Shown: positions 1 to 9,610 of the stretch, in pieces
Numbering within the stretch: position 1 is the first letter of the stretch
Layout of the letters: the number at the start of each line of letters is the position of its first letter
The notes under the pieces: generated by a model
What the model was told of the DNA's origin: nothing
Seen by the model: only the letters and a program-made list of their open reading frames with translations
Databases searched by the model: none
Source of the DNA: Ghiorsea sp.
Lineage (GTDB): Bacteria; Pseudomonadota; Zetaproteobacteria; Mariprofundales; Mariprofundaceae
DNA: 64,000 nucleotides
Direction of reading: 5' to 3'
Assembly (NCBI GenBank): GCA_027080505.1
Contig: JALWRX010000037.1
Location: 1 to 64,000, forward strand
Program-made: the position numbers and the translations under genes

Positions 1-346
1 TTTCTTGAGAATTTAAGCTGAAAAAATCGCCTGTATCAAGCTCTTCATCTGGCAAAGGGTCATTTTCTTGTTCAATATCAGCTTTTTGATTGAACTGTTT
101 TAATACACTTACTTTTAATTGTAAGGACTTAAGTTGTTCAATTTCACCTGTTTCCTCGCATTCATGAATACGTTGTTCACATTGGTCAATCGATTGGTTT
201 AATTGCCCAGTTTTTTCTATGCACATAGCATATTGCATATGCACATTGATTTGGTTTGCCATTTCTGGTTGTTCAAGAATTTGTGCATACATTTGTCCAG
301 CTTGGACAAAATCTTGCCTTGCAACGGCAGCCTTAGCCTTACGCAT
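1..346 (-). CDS. Partial hypothetical protein, TPR-like helical region
   Basis: An open minus-strand frame runs off the left edge, giving about 115 residues without a stop. The first ATG is at 346; the frame stays open upstream to a TAA at 419-421, with a possible GTG at 373, and no convincing Shine-Dalgarno precedes either, so the start is uncertain. The first 50 residues look like one tetratricopeptide-type helix pair (AxxAVARQDFVQAGQMYAQIL). The rest is rich in Gln and Glu and becomes acidic (DPLPDEELDTGD). The C-terminus is missing, so function cannot be assigned; a scaffold or adaptor TPR protein is the mildest reading. Confidence 0.5.
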   Translation of the reverse strand, partial: MRKAKAAVARQDFVQAGQMYAQILEQPEMANQINVHMQYAMCIEKTGQLNQSIDQCEQRIHECEETGEIEQLKSLQLKVSVLKQFNQKADIEQENDPLPDEELDTGDFFSLNSQE

Positions 347-556
347 TAATAATGGTGTATCACAATACTCCACAGTTAAATAGATTGTCCAAATCGATAA
401 TATTGAATCAACATGTTCTTATTCTGGACGATGCGCAGGCACAACGCAAGATACATGAGGGGGGTATCAAAAAATCAGGTTGTATCAACCCAAGTTATAG
501 CAAAGGGTATTTTACCCATTCAAGTTTAACATAAAAGATAAAAAAGTAATGCTTAT

Positions 557-1024
557 TTAACGCAAACAACAGCGTTTAAACTTTATTCCAGAACCACAAG
601 GACAACTATCATTACGTGAAATATCAGCCGTAGAGCTTTCACCATCAACATAATACCAGAGCCCATCTTCTTTAATGAAATCACTCACTTCATCCAAAGT
701 ACGTCCTTTGTTACCACTAACAAAACTAGCAATAAAATGAACAGTACCGTGGTTATCACCAGTGTTTCCAGCTTGGCTATCTACAATCTTTAAATCAATC
801 CACTTTAAACCCAAACCACCTAAGATTTCCAAGTCAGGGCGTGTGCTTTCGTGCCATGTTTTCCAAATATATTCACTCAAGCCTAAGACAAAAGCAGAAT
901 AACGTGAGCGCATTAATGCCTCGGCCGTGGGCGCATCCACTGTACCATCATGGTATGGTGCACAACAATCTTTTAATGATTTTCCCGACTTGCAAGGGCA
1001 TGTTACGTTATTTTCAGTACTCAA
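557..1024 (-). CDS. ychJ: YchJ-family SEC-C motif protein
   Basis: 155-residue cytosolic protein of the YchJ (UPF0225) family; E. coli YchJ is about 152 residues. It has a zinc-binding SEC-C motif at each end: CPC followed by CC at residues 9-21, and CPCGSG with CC at 141-153. Between them lies the NTF2-like core with the family signature MRSRYSAF near residue 38. The biochemical role is not established; SEC-C motifs bind zinc and occur in proteins touching the Sec or ribosome machinery. It is transcribed away from lepA as a single gene. All eight cysteines are present, so the protein looks intact. Confidence 0.9.
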   Translation of the reverse strand: MSTENNVTCPCKSGKSLKDCCAPYHDGTVDAPTAEALMRSRYSAFVLGLSEYIWKTWHESTRPDLEILGGLGLKWIDLKIVDSQAGNTGDNHGTVHFIASFVSGNKGRTLDEVSDFIKEDGLWYYVDGESSTADISRNDSCPCGSGIKFKRCCLR

Positions 1025-1261
1025 AATAAATCTCCACAGCGTTAACTTGGCAGGAAAGATGGCAAGTAGGTAGCTATTGTCAAACCCTTCTGGATAAAGA
1101 CAATAAAAAGTGTTAACAGGCTCTAAAGAAAAAATGACTTGGGTTATATTATTAAATATGAGCTACATTATGGTTATAAAAATTGTGCCAATACTTCATC
1201 TTTTTTGCTTAAAAATACAAGCCCTAGCAAGAAGGCTTTGAGGTGGTTAGGCTGCGCTGCA

Positions 1262-3079
1262 ATGTCATATTCAGATTATACACAAGAACATACCCGCAAC
1301 TTTTCAATTATTGCCCATATTGACCATGGTAAATCAACACTTGCCGATAGGTTGATTGAAGAAACAGGTGCGCTTTCGCACCGTGAAATGAAGAAACAAG
1401 TGCTTGATTCTATGGAGTTAGAACAAGAGCGCGGCATTACTATCAAAGCGCAAACAGCCACACTTGAATACAAGGCTAGCGATGGTGAGCAATACAAACT
1501 CAACTTGATTGATACACCAGGTCATGTAGATTTTACCTATGAAGTATCGCGTTCATTGCAAGCTTGTGAAGGTGCATTATTGATTGTAGATGCAACCCAA
1601 GGTGTAGAAGCACAAACCTTGGCGAATGTATATCTTGCTATGGAAAATGATCTCGAAATCATCCCCGTGATTAATAAAATTGACTTACCATCTGCAGATG
1701 TGGAAGAAGCCAAGCGTCAGATTGAAGATGTGATTGGCATTGATGCATCTGAGGCTATTGCCGTATCCGCAAAAACTGGCGAAGGCATTATGGATGTATT
1801 AGAGGCGGTGGTGACTCGTATCCCAGCACCTGAAAACAATGATGATAAACCTGTGCGCGCTTTGATTGTGGACTCTTGGTTTGATTCTTATGTGGGTGCG
1901 GTGGCATTGATTCGTGTGTTTGATGGCATGATGAAAAAGGGTGATCAGGTTTTACTGATGTCCAATGATAAGAAGTATGGTGTCAATGATTTGGGAGTAT
2001 TTACACCCGCACCTGTATCTACAGGGGTACTTACATCAGGTGATGTGGGGTTTATGATTTGTGGCATTAAAACGCTGGCTGACTTGAGAGTGGGGGATAC
2101 AGTCACCATTGAAAACAACCAAGCTGATGAGCAACTTCCTGGTTTTAGAGAACCTAAAGCCATGGTTTTTTCAGGTTTATACCCTGTGGATTCCAATGAT
2201 TATGCAGAGTTGCGTGACTCACTTGAAAAATTAAACATGAATGACCCATCTTTTACTTATGAAATGGAGAGTTCATCTGCATTAGGCTTGGGTTTTCGTT
2301 GTGGTTTCTTGGGTTTGTTGCACATGGAAATTATTCAAGAGCGCTTGGAGCGTGAGTATGACCTTGATTTGATTACCACTGCACCATCCGTGGTTTATAA
2401 AGTGACCATGACTGATGGTGAAACCAAAGAAATATCCAATCCCAGTGGTTTTCCTGATGCTTCAGAAATTAAAGAGGTGCAAGAGCCTACGGTGCTTGCT
2501 AATATCTTTATGCCTGAAGAGTTTGTTGGTGTAATGATGAAACTTTGCCAAGAAAGACGCGGTATTCAGCAGGATATGAAGTTTATTGGTCAGGGCAGGG
2601 TGATGCTAACTTATAACCTGCCATTGGCTGAAATGGTGATTGATTTTTATGATAAATTGAAATCGATTTCACGTGGTTATGCATCCATGGATTATGAATT
2701 GGCAGACTTTAGAACCGAATCAGTGGTCAAACTGGATGTGTTGGTGCATGGTGAACCTGTGGACGCACTATCTCTAATTGTGCATCGGTCTGTAGCTGAA
2801 ATGCGTGGTCGCGCCTTGGTGAAGAAGTTACGCGAACTGATTCCCCGTCATCAATTTGATGTACCTGTACAAGCGGCGATTGGTGGCAAAATTTTAGCGC
2901 GTGAAACAGTCAAAGGTGTGCGTAAAAATGTGACTGCCAAATGTTATGGTGGTGATATATCACGTAAGCGTAAGCTGTTGGAAAAGCAGAAAAAAGGTAA
3001 GAAGCGTATGAAAGCAATTGGTAGTGTGGAAGTGCCTCAAGAGGCTTTCTTAGCAGTGCTAAAACTTGGAGACGAATAA
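1262..3079 (+). CDS. lepA: Elongation factor 4 (LepA)
   Basis: 605-residue translational GTPase that acts on the ribosome, back-translocating or remodelling stalled complexes; E. coli LepA is 599 residues. The P-loop AHIDHGKS is at residues 18-25, switch II DTPGH at 84-88 and the guanine-specificity NKID motif near 140. The C-terminal domain unique to LepA is present ([21 protein letters not shown]). The frame is open to a TTG at 1139, but those 41 extra residues are unlike any LepA, so ATG 1262 is chosen from alignment to the family. The stop overlaps the lepB start by one base (TAATG), indicating translational coupling, as in the widespread lepA-lepB operon. Confidence 0.97.
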   Translation: MSYSDYTQEHTRNFSIIAHIDHGKSTLADRLIEETGALSHREMKKQVLDSMELEQERGITIKAQTATLEYKASDGEQYKLNLIDTPGHVDFTYEVSRSLQACEGALLIVDATQGVEAQTLANVYLAMENDLEIIPVINKIDLPSADVEEAKRQIEDVIGIDASEAIAVSAKTGEGIMDVLEAVVTRIPAPENNDDKPVRALIVDSWFDSYVGAVALIRVFDGMMKKGDQVLLMSNDKKYGVNDLGVFTPAPVSTGVLTSGDVGFMICGIKTLADLRVGDTVTIENNQADEQLPGFREPKAMVFSGLYPVDSNDYAELRDSLEKLNMNDPSFTYEMESSSALGLGFRCGFLGLLHMEIIQERLEREYDLDLITTAPSVVYKVTMTDGETKEISNPSGFPDASEIKEVQEPTVLANIFMPEEFVGVMMKLCQERRGIQQDMKFIGQGRVMLTYNLPLAEMVIDFYDKLKSISRGYASMDYELADFRTESVVKLDVLVHGEPVDALSLIVHRSVAEMRGRALVKKLRELIPRHQFDVPVQAAIGGKILARETVKGVRKNVTAKCYGGDISRKRKLLEKQKKGKKRMKAIGSVEVPQEAFLAVLKLGDE

Positions 3080-3783
3080 TGACAAGCATGGAATCGTTGA
3101 AAAAAGAAGCAGAACAAACACCTCAAAAGTCCAGTTGGCGTGAATGGGTTGAAAGCCTCATTGTTATTGTACTGATTGCTGTGGCTATTCGTAGCTTTAT
3201 TGTTGCGCCTTTTGTGATTCCATCATCAAGTATGGTGCCAACCTTTGAAGTAGGTGATTATTTATTTGTCTCTAAATTCAACTATGGCTTGCGTATTCCT
3301 TTTACCGATATTCAATGGTTAAAAAGTGAAGCCAAACGCGGCGATGTGGTTGTATTTGACTATCCTGAGGATAGAAGTAAAGATTATATCAAACGCATTG
3401 TAGGTGTGCCTGGTGATGTGATTAAATACTTAAATAACGAACTTTATGTGAACGGTAAAAAAATGCCTTTAAAAGAGCTTGGTGTGCATTCCTATTTTAT
3501 GGGAAATCATGCTGTTGATGTATCAGGCTTGTTTGAAGAGGATTTAATGGGTATAAAACATCATGTTTTGCGTAAAAACTTTTCCATTCGTGATGGTCAA
3601 TGGAAAGTGCCTGCTGGGAAATATTTTGTCTTGGGAGACAATCGCAACAACTCAAGAGACTCAAGGTTTTGGGGCTTTGTCCCTCAAGAATACTTGGTAG
3701 GTAAAGCTGTCGTCATTTGGTGGTCTTGGAATGATGCTACAGGTTCAATTCGTTGGGATAGATTAGGTACATTGGTGCATTAA
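3079..3783 (+). CDS. lepB: Signal peptidase I
   Basis: 234-residue inner-membrane protease that removes signal peptides from Sec- and Tat-exported proteins. One transmembrane helix spans about residues 24-45 and is followed directly by box B with the nucleophile Ser51 in PSSSMVPT. The general base is Lys105 in DYIKRIVGVPGD, and box E GDNRNNSRDS is at about 186-195. It has one N-terminal helix, unlike the two of E. coli LepB, which fits its shorter length (E. coli 324). It starts inside the lepA stop codon with GGAGA upstream. The lepA-lepB-DUF4845-rnc order is typical of proteobacteria. Confidence 0.96.
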   Translation: MTSMESLKKEAEQTPQKSSWREWVESLIVIVLIAVAIRSFIVAPFVIPSSSMVPTFEVGDYLFVSKFNYGLRIPFTDIQWLKSEAKRGDVVVFDYPEDRSKDYIKRIVGVPGDVIKYLNNELYVNGKKMPLKELGVHSYFMGNHAVDVSGLFEEDLMGIKHHVLRKNFSIRDGQWKVPAGKYFVLGDNRNNSRDSRFWGFVPQEYLVGKAVVIWWSWNDATGSIRWDRLGTLVH

Positions 3784-3797
3784 CAGGGGAGTTTACT

Positions 3798-4214
3798 ATG
3801 TTTAAATTATTGTTTTGGTTAGCTTTAATTGGTGGTGGTGTTTTTGTGGGAGGGCAGGTCATTCCTGTATATTATAACAATTTAAAAGTACAAAATGTTT
3901 TTGAAGGCACAGCTGAAAATCTTGTTACGCAAACAGAAGGTGAAGTAAAGCGGCGCATTAATGAATTATTTAAAATTCAAACGATTGATTTACAAGCCTT
4001 GCCACCTGAATTTTTTGATAACCTAACGATTAGTAAAGAAGATGGAAAATTACAAATTGGTACAGAATATCATATCACACTATGGCTTTTAGGTCCGCCT
4101 GAAAGTGTGGATCCAGATAAAGAATATAAGGAAAGTGAAGTCAAACCGATGGATAAACTAAGGCTTAGGGCTCGAATGGACTTTGATTTTGCGCCTTATG
4201 CTGAAACACCTTGA
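3798..4214 (+). CDS. DUF4845 membrane-anchored protein
   Basis: 138-residue protein with an N-terminal hydrophobic helix (residues 2-22, rich in Gly, Leu and Phe) and a soluble, probably periplasmic remainder. It sits between lepB and rnc, the position where DUF4845 proteins are found in many gamma- and betaproteobacteria, and the length is right for that family. A good ribosome site (AGGGGAG) precedes the ATG by about 6 bases. The function of the family is not known to me. The acidic 30-residue tail (KEYKESEVK) has no motif I recognise. The stop overlaps the rnc start codon. Confidence 0.8.
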   Translation: MFKLLFWLALIGGGVFVGGQVIPVYYNNLKVQNVFEGTAENLVTQTEGEVKRRINELFKIQTIDLQALPPEFFDNLTISKEDGKLQIGTEYHITLWLLGPPESVDPDKEYKESEVKPMDKLRLRARMDFDFAPYAETP

Positions 4215-4897
4215 AACAGCAAAGCCTAGAACAAATCATCGGTTATACCTTTCATGATTCATCCATACTCAAAAAGGCTTTAACCCATGCATCAAAAGCA
4301 TCTGAACACCTAGAACGTCAAGAGTTTTTAGGTGACTCAGTACTTGGACTTATTATTTCAGAATATTTATATCATCAATACCCGCAGCTTAATGAAGGTG
4401 CATTGTCCAAAATGAAAGCCAACTTGGTTTGTAAAGATGCCTTATTGGATGTAGCCAAGGCTTGGAAGCTGGCTTCCTTTTTAAATGTAGGTGATGGTGA
4501 GCGTGATAAGACAGGGCATTTGAAGTCACCTTCCATTGCTGCCAATGCTGTTGAATCTATCATTGGTGCAGTCTTTTTAGATGCTGGTTGGCAACAAGCC
4601 AAGCAGATGGTTTTAAATGCTTGGTCAAACTTAATCAACCAAGTTGAACCTTCAAATTTACGGGATGCAAAAAGTAAGTTACAAGAATTAACACAGGCAA
4701 ATAAGCTAGGGTTACCAAGTTATAAGATTACAGACTTGGGTATTCAAAGCTCCCCGCGTTTTAAAGCCGAATGTATGCTACAAGGAAAATGCTTGGGCAT
4801 AGGTTTAGGTAAGCGGAAAAAACAAGCTGAATTAGAAGCTGCTAGCCAAGCTTTAAGCAGCCCTGTTATGCATAGTCTTTTAGGCGATAGGAGCTAA
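4211..4897 (+). CDS. rnc: Ribonuclease III
   Basis: 228-residue double-strand-specific endoribonuclease for rRNA processing and mRNA turnover. The signature EFLGDSVLGLIISEYLY near residues 37-53 carries the metal-binding Glu and Asp residues. The second acidic pair lies near AANAVESIIGAVFLD, and a dsRNA-binding domain occupies about 150-220, ending in KKQAELEAASQAL. The only possible start is TTG at 4211, overlapping the upstream stop as TTGA, so translation is probably coupled; the next Met lies inside the catalytic domain. An era gene, often next, is absent. The 3' end overlaps the convergent rodZ by 4 bp, with no room for a terminator. Confidence 0.95.
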   Translation: MKQQSLEQIIGYTFHDSSILKKALTHASKASEHLERQEFLGDSVLGLIISEYLYHQYPQLNEGALSKMKANLVCKDALLDVAKAWKLASFLNVGDGERDKTGHLKSPSIAANAVESIIGAVFLDAGWQQAKQMVLNAWSNLINQVEPSNLRDAKSKLQELTQANKLGLPSYKITDLGIQSSPRFKAECMLQGKCLGIGLGKRKKQAELEAASQALSSPVMHSLLGDRS

Positions 4898-5790
4898 AGT
4901 TTAAATAATTTCAATACTTTATCTTCTTCACCTAATGTGCCAACGTCATAAAGAACTTCACCATCACGCAATACTTTAAGGGCAGTGGGTTTACCTGAAG
5001 TTAGAAGTAAATCTGTGCTACTATCTAGGCTAAAACTTTGACCAACCCGCAATAAAGCTTCACGTTTTAGTTTAGGCTCTTCACCTTGTTTTTGCTCATA
5101 AATTTGTAGCCATACATCATCGGTAACAGCAATAAAAGTAAACGCTTTAAGGCTGTTTTCTACGTTTTGTTTATCTTTTGCCTCACCTATATTTAACTTA
5201 TTATCTGTTTTTGTATAAAGTGGTTGAATATCGTTATTTGTACTTTCAACGCTTGGCACAACTTGTTTCGATAATAATGTGTTCGTATGTACATCAACAG
5301 TTGCACTATTATTTTGTGTTTGTTCCTGCTTGGTTTCAGTTGTTAAGTTAAGGGGGTGACTCACTTTATTGGATGAAACAGGAGTGTTAGTATTAAATAA
5401 ATTGCTTATAATCATACCAAGAATAAACAACAATGCTGCAATCAATGCCCAAGTCCGGTTGGGTGATATGGGTGCATCGGGATAGGTGAGGGGTGTAGTT
5501 AGTTCATAAGTGTTTGTTTTAATACGTTCAATATCATTGCTTACATCTACACCAAGCAACTCTGCATACTGCCTTAAAAAACCTAGCGCATAGATTTCTC
5601 CTGGCATTTCAGACCATTGCCCATTTTCCAAAGCATCTAAAAAAGATGCATTAAATTTTAATTCTTTAAGAACTTGTTCTTTACTTAACCCTTTGGCTTG
5701 CCTTGCTTTTTCAAGTTTAGCACCAACTTCACAAATGATAGCTTCTTTGGCGAAGGTGTTATCATCAGTTTCATTTTGTTGTGTATCCAT
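4894..5790 (-). CDS. rodZ: RodZ-like cytoskeletal HTH membrane protein
   Basis: 298-residue bitopic protein with RodZ architecture. A cytoplasmic Xre-type helix-turn-helix (residues about 25-90, GAKLEKARQAKGLSKEQV) is followed by a basic stretch, one transmembrane helix at about 113-131 (TWALIAALLFILGMIISNLF), a Ser/Thr/Asn-rich periplasmic linker, and a C-terminal DUF4115 beta domain (FIAVTDDVWLQIYEQ). RodZ links MreB filaments to the wall-elongation machinery and sets rod shape. It follows pilF by 12 bp on the same strand, the usual rlmN-pilF-rodZ neighbourhood. An HTH in a RodZ protein mediates MreB contact rather than classical repression. Confidence 0.87.
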   Translation of the reverse strand: MDTQQNETDDNTFAKEAIICEVGAKLEKARQAKGLSKEQVLKELKFNASFLDALENGQWSEMPGEIYALGFLRQYAELLGVDVSNDIERIKTNTYELTTPLTYPDAPISPNRTWALIAALLFILGMIISNLFNTNTPVSSNKVSHPLNLTTETKQEQTQNNSATVDVHTNTLLSKQVVPSVESTNNDIQPLYTKTDNKLNIGEAKDKQNVENSLKAFTFIAVTDDVWLQIYEQKQGEEPKLKREALLRVGQSFSLDSSTDLLLTSGKPTALKVLRDGEVLYDVGTLGEEDKVLKLFKL

Positions 5791-5802
5791 TGTGACCTCC
5801 AG

Positions 5803-6567
5803 CTACTTCTGCAACTGCGCTAGTTCGTCTTTTGCCCAAGCTTTTTGTAAAGGGTCTTTTGTATGTTTAATAAATGTTTGCAAGTGCTTCTTGATTGCAG
5901 TTGTTTCACCCTTCTTCTGTAAAAGAGCCATTAACCCTTGCAGTGCTTGTTGATTTGTAGGCTCACTGCGTAAAATGGTTTCATAAAGTGCTTGCGCATA
6001 ATTAGGTCGTTTCATGGCTACATAGACTGAAGCTTCTCGTAGTTTAGGGTAAGTCCATCTTGGCGCAATAAGCTGCGCTTTACGATAAGCTGCAATAGCA
6101 CTTTTATAGTCTTGTAAACCAACATAGGCATCTCCTAAATTAGTAAATGCCAAGTCTTGTTTATTATAACGAGGGTCATCCAGTGCAAGTTTAAGCTGTT
6201 TAACCGCTTCTTTATATTCCCCCATTTCAACCAATAAACTACCATAGTTATTGTATGTTGCAGGTGCGGGGTTATAACGAATAGCACGTTGGTAATACTT
6301 TTTAGCTTCTTTTAGGTTGCCGCGCAAACGCCAAGAATAGGCAATAGCGTCCAAGGTTGCTGCATTTTTTGGTTCAATGCTATCGGCAAGCATAAGCTCT
6401 TCAAATGCTTTTGGGATAAACCCCTTGTGTAAGGCATCAATGCCAAGACTGTAATGCAAAGAAGCACGTTTTTTGGTGTCATCTTCGTTTTGTTTTTGAA
6501 CACCACTACTTTGGCAAGCGGATAAAACTAATGTGGCACATAGAATGAAAACATAAGGTAACTTCAT
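5803..6567 (-). CDS. pilF: Type IV pilus biogenesis lipoprotein PilF/PilW
   Basis: 254-residue outer-membrane pilotin. A lipobox LSAC places the acylated Cys at residue 18. About six tetratricopeptide repeats follow (residues 38-250), including NNYGSLLVEMGEYKEAVKQL and TNLGDAYVGLQDYKSAIAAY. PilF/PilW delivers and assembles the PilQ secretin in the outer membrane. The start overlaps the mtnP stop by 4 bp and rodZ follows 12 bp downstream, so the three are probably one transcript. No other pilus gene is in the window, which is normal for pilF. A generic TPR lipoprotein is possible, but the context strongly favours PilF. Confidence 0.88.
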   Translation of the reverse strand: MKLPYVFILCATLVLSACQSSGVQKQNEDDTKKRASLHYSLGIDALHKGFIPKAFEELMLADSIEPKNAATLDAIAYSWRLRGNLKEAKKYYQRAIRYNPAPATYNNYGSLLVEMGEYKEAVKQLKLALDDPRYNKQDLAFTNLGDAYVGLQDYKSAIAAYRKAQLIAPRWTYPKLREASVYVAMKRPNYAQALYETILRSEPTNQQALQGLMALLQKKGETTAIKKHLQTFIKHTKDPLQKAWAKDELAQLQK

Positions 6568-7421
6568 AGAAAACGTCTCACCAAGGCATGAATAGGACGC
6601 AAAGCATTATCATCTTGCGCTTTTAAGTCTGCAAAAATGCCATGTTGCAATGCTTGGTGACAAGCACATATTTTATGATTACAACCACGCTTAAAAAAGG
6701 TATCTAACATCATTTTAACTTTCTCCACATTGCTTTGCATCACTTCCAAAACATTGGATACAGACACATCATCTTCATTTTCATGCCAACAATCATAATC
6801 CGTACACATGGCAACAGTAGCATAGCATATCTCAGCTTCGCGTGCGAGTTTGGCTTCAGGCATATTGGTCATACCTATCACATCCATACCCCAACTTCGG
6901 TATAAATTTGACTCCGCTCTCGTTGAAAACTGTGGACCTTGCATCACCATGTATGTGCCTTTGTTATGAGTTGTGATGTGTTGCTGCTCACAAGCTTGTT
7001 GCAGTTGGCTGCGTAGCGATGCACAAACGGGGTCAGCCAGAGAAACATGGGCAACAATAGGACCGTCAAAATAAGTTGAAGCACGCTCACGCGTTCTATC
7101 CACAAATTGGTCAACAATCACAAAATCACCTGGTGCAATATCTTCACGCAATGAGCCCACTGCAGAAACAGATATAATTTGTGATACCCCCGCAAGCTTT
7201 AGGGCATAAATATTAGCGCGATAATTGATTTTATGGGGTGGAATACTATGTGTTTTCCCGTGTCGTGGTAAAAAAACAACCTCTTGCCCATGAATTTTTG
7301 CTAAAGTTAAGGTATCTGATGGCTTGCCATATGGGGTGTCAATGTCCAATTCATCAAGCGCTTCAATGCCTTCCATTTGATACAAACCGCTGCCACCAAT
7401 GATTGCTGTACGTTGTTGCAT
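6564..7421 (-). CDS. mtnP: S-methyl-5'-thioadenosine phosphorylase
   Basis: 285-residue purine nucleoside phosphorylase family enzyme that splits methylthioadenosine with phosphate to adenine and methylthioribose-1-phosphate, feeding methionine salvage. The N-terminal IGGSGLY binds phosphate; FLPRHGKTHSIPPHKINYRANI and MGMTNMPEAKLAREAEI are MTAP signatures, and CTDYDCW carries the Asp that selects adenine. MTAPs are usually 270-290 residues. It lies between rlmN and pilF, an insertion relative to the gammaproteobacterial rlmN-pilF order, and overlaps pilF by 4 bp. A hypoxanthine-specific relative (MTIP) is the alternative; the Asp residues around CTDYD favour adenine. Confidence 0.92.
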   Translation of the reverse strand: MQQRTAIIGGSGLYQMEGIEALDELDIDTPYGKPSDTLTLAKIHGQEVVFLPRHGKTHSIPPHKINYRANIYALKLAGVSQIISVSAVGSLREDIAPGDFVIVDQFVDRTRERASTYFDGPIVAHVSLADPVCASLRSQLQQACEQQHITTHNKGTYMVMQGPQFSTRAESNLYRSWGMDVIGMTNMPEAKLAREAEICYATVAMCTDYDCWHENEDDVSVSNVLEVMQSNVEKVKMMLDTFFKRGCNHKICACHQALQHGIFADLKAQDDNALRPIHALVRRFL

Positions 7422-7439
7422 TGTGTCCTCTTCCTCTTG

Positions 7440-8501
7440 TTATGATTGCTTAGCTGTTTTGAGTTGACCACAAGCCGCCATAATATCATCCCCACGAGAC
7501 CGCCTTACCGTTGCACGAATTCCTTTAGAAATCAAGCCCTTTGCAAATTTATCTACCACTTCACTAGAGGAACCTTGGTAAGCACTTCCTGGATAAGTAT
7601 TAAACCGAATCAAGTTCACACGTTCACGTTCTGGATTTACAAAATGAACCAATGCCTTTAAAGCTTCATCATCATCATTCACACCTGCCAGCATGACATA
7701 TTCCAAAGTGATATGCCGTTTTTTTGCCAAAGGATAAGTATTGAGACATTTACGCAGTTTTTGTAAGTCGTGTTTTTGATTGATAGGTACAAGTGTATCT
7801 CGTAAATCATTGATGGCGGTATGCAAAGAAATAGCTAAATTAACAGGCGCTTCTCTGCCCAAGCGTTCAATTTGTGGCACTAGCCCTGAAGTCGAAAGCG
7901 TAATTCTACGCCGCGATAAGTGCAGATAGTCTTCTGCCATGAGTAAATCCAGCGAATCAAAGACTGCAGCTTCATTGGCAAGTGGTTCGCCCATGCCCAT
8001 ATATACAATATGTGTCACTTGGTTATGCAAACCCTCAAGCATGGGGTCATTCAACAAGTCTTGTTTGACTGCCAAAACTTGAGCGACAATTTCAGCAGGT
8101 GTTAGGTTCCCTTCAAATTTCTGCGTACCTGTATGACAGAATGGACAATCCAACACACAGCCAGCTTGAGATGATATACAAACAGTACCTCGGTTTTCTT
8201 CAGGGATAAGCACGGTTTCAATATGTTTTTTGGCTTGCCCTTCGCGGTTTAAAGCAAATAAATATTTACGTGTACCATCACTTGATTTTTGTTTGCTAAC
8301 CAATTGTAAAGCTTTTGTTTGTATCTTTTCTTCAAGTATCACTTTAACTTGATTTGGGATATTTTTCATGGCGGTTAAATCAAGCACACCTTTGTTGCGC
8401 CAATCCAATACTTGTTTGGCACGAAATGCTGGAAGCCCCCATGTTTTCATACACTTTTGTAGTGTTTCTAAAGTGATGCTGGCAAGTGATAAATCATTCA
8501 T
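7440..8501 (-). CDS. rlmN: Dual-specificity 23S rRNA/tRNA adenine-C2 methyltransferase
   Basis: 353-residue radical-SAM enzyme that methylates C2 of A2503 in 23S rRNA and A37 in some tRNAs. The [4Fe-4S] cluster motif CVLDCPFC is near residue 115. The GEPLAN SAM-binding motif follows, and a C-terminal Cys in MAACGQL is the expected methyl-carrying residue. The N-terminal helical domain (LPAFRAKQVLDWRNKG) binds RNA. Length matches E. coli RlmN (384) less a short tail. It is the first gene of the rlmN-mtnP-pilF-rodZ group, divergent from the gene at 8548. Confidence 0.96.
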   Translation of the reverse strand: MNDLSLASITLETLQKCMKTWGLPAFRAKQVLDWRNKGVLDLTAMKNIPNQVKVILEEKIQTKALQLVSKQKSSDGTRKYLFALNREGQAKKHIETVLIPEENRGTVCISSQAGCVLDCPFCHTGTQKFEGNLTPAEIVAQVLAVKQDLLNDPMLEGLHNQVTHIVYMGMGEPLANEAAVFDSLDLLMAEDYLHLSRRRITLSTSGLVPQIERLGREAPVNLAISLHTAINDLRDTLVPINQKHDLQKLRKCLNTYPLAKKRHITLEYVMLAGVNDDDEALKALVHFVNPERERVNLIRFNTYPGSAYQGSSSEVVDKFAKGLISKGIRATVRRSRGDDIMAACGQLKTAKQS

Positions 8502-8547
8502 GGCATGGATATTAGCGGCAACTTAAAATTTGGGTAGGGTGGGGCGC

Positions 8548-9609
8548 ATGACTTTAGCTACTAAAACACCTATTCCCATTTCTCAACATGATTTTCAGAC
8601 TATGCTTTCCTTTGCCAGAGCTGCATATCAATTAAAAAGCAATCCAACCTATCTTGCTTTATTAGCAAATAAACTGCCTGAAACAGCAAAAATTACACCT
8701 GAAAGTCCATCCATATTGATGGGCTATGACTTCCACCTGAACGACACTGGTCCAAAATTGATAGAAATCAATAATAATGCAGGTGGTTTGTGGGAAAAAG
8801 ATGATGGCTGGGTTCCCCAATATTTACATCCTGAATTGCCAGGTGATTTGCAATCCCGTTTATTGGGCATGTTTGACCCAAAATGGAAACATATTGTGAT
8901 TATGGATGAAGACATTCTATCTCAGCACATGCTCCCAGAAATGCAGGCGTATGCTTCATTATTGGAGTTAAATGGTCATAAAGTTAGCTTGGTTAGCCCA
9001 CAAGACCTTAAATTACAGGCTGATGCTTTGTATGTTCAGGGCGTTAAAATTGATATGATTTATAACCGCCATACAGATTTTTACTTGGAATCAGAGCCTA
9101 TGCAGCATATTCGCCAAGCATTTATGAATAAACAAGTTGTGCTTAACCCATATCCACGAAGTTATGCCTTAATTGGTGATAAAAACCGCATGGTTGATTG
9201 GTGGCGTAAAGGCTTGCTTGAATCTTGTGTTCACTCTGAAACTTTGAACTTGTTTCGACATGTTGTACCAGAAACGCATGTGCTTTCAGAATATGATAAA
9301 GACCAAGCTTGGCAAACACGTAAGCAGTGGGTATTTAAACCTGCAGCAAGGCATGGTGGTAAAGGCGTGTTACTGGGGAAAGGCATGAGCCGCAAACGCT
9401 TTGATGCATTGGAAACTTCATCCACAGTGATGCAGAAGCTAGTGCCGCCAAGTTTAATTCAGATTGGTGATGTGTCTTATAAATTTGATATTCGACTTTA
9501 TATGCATGGTGAGCGTTTAATTGCTATGGCTGGGCGCGCATGGCGTGGTCAAATTACCAACTTTAGAGAAGAGGGGAGTGGTTGGACTCCGATTGTCGTG
9601 GACGCATAA
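8548..9609 (+). CDS. ATP-grasp-like protein of unknown substrate
   Basis: 353 residues. The C-terminal half looks like an ATP-grasp fold: WVFKPAARHGGKGVLLGKG resembles the nucleotide-binding loop, and DIRLYMHGERLIAMAGRAWRGQ resembles the segment before the metal-binding site. The N-terminal half has LIEINNNAGGLWEKDDGW and a NPYPRSYALIGDKNRM block, recalling glutathione-synthetase-like or circularly permuted ligases. ATG 8548 is preferred to an in-frame TTG at 8530 because GGGTGGGG lies just before it. The next gene, a glycosyltransferase, begins 2 bp after the stop. A peptide or amide ligase acting with the two glycosyltransferases is inference; the substrate is unknown. Confidence 0.7.
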   Translation: MTLATKTPIPISQHDFQTMLSFARAAYQLKSNPTYLALLANKLPETAKITPESPSILMGYDFHLNDTGPKLIEINNNAGGLWEKDDGWVPQYLHPELPGDLQSRLLGMFDPKWKHIVIMDEDILSQHMLPEMQAYASLLELNGHKVSLVSPQDLKLQADALYVQGVKIDMIYNRHTDFYLESEPMQHIRQAFMNKQVVLNPYPRSYALIGDKNRMVDWWRKGLLESCVHSETLNLFRHVVPETHVLSEYDKDQAWQTRKQWVFKPAARHGGKGVLLGKGMSRKRFDALETSSTVMQKLVPPSLIQIGDVSYKFDIRLYMHGERLIAMAGRAWRGQITNFREEGSGWTPIVVDA

Positions 9610-9610
9610 C

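Noticed and set aside
352-534. 60-codon plus-strand ORF near the left edge
   Set aside because: No ribosome site, no recognisable sequence, and it overlaps the 5' end of the minus-strand gene.
1139-1261. N-terminal extension of LepA to TTG 1139
   Set aside because: The 41 residues match no LepA and the normal start [23 protein letters not shown] is present.
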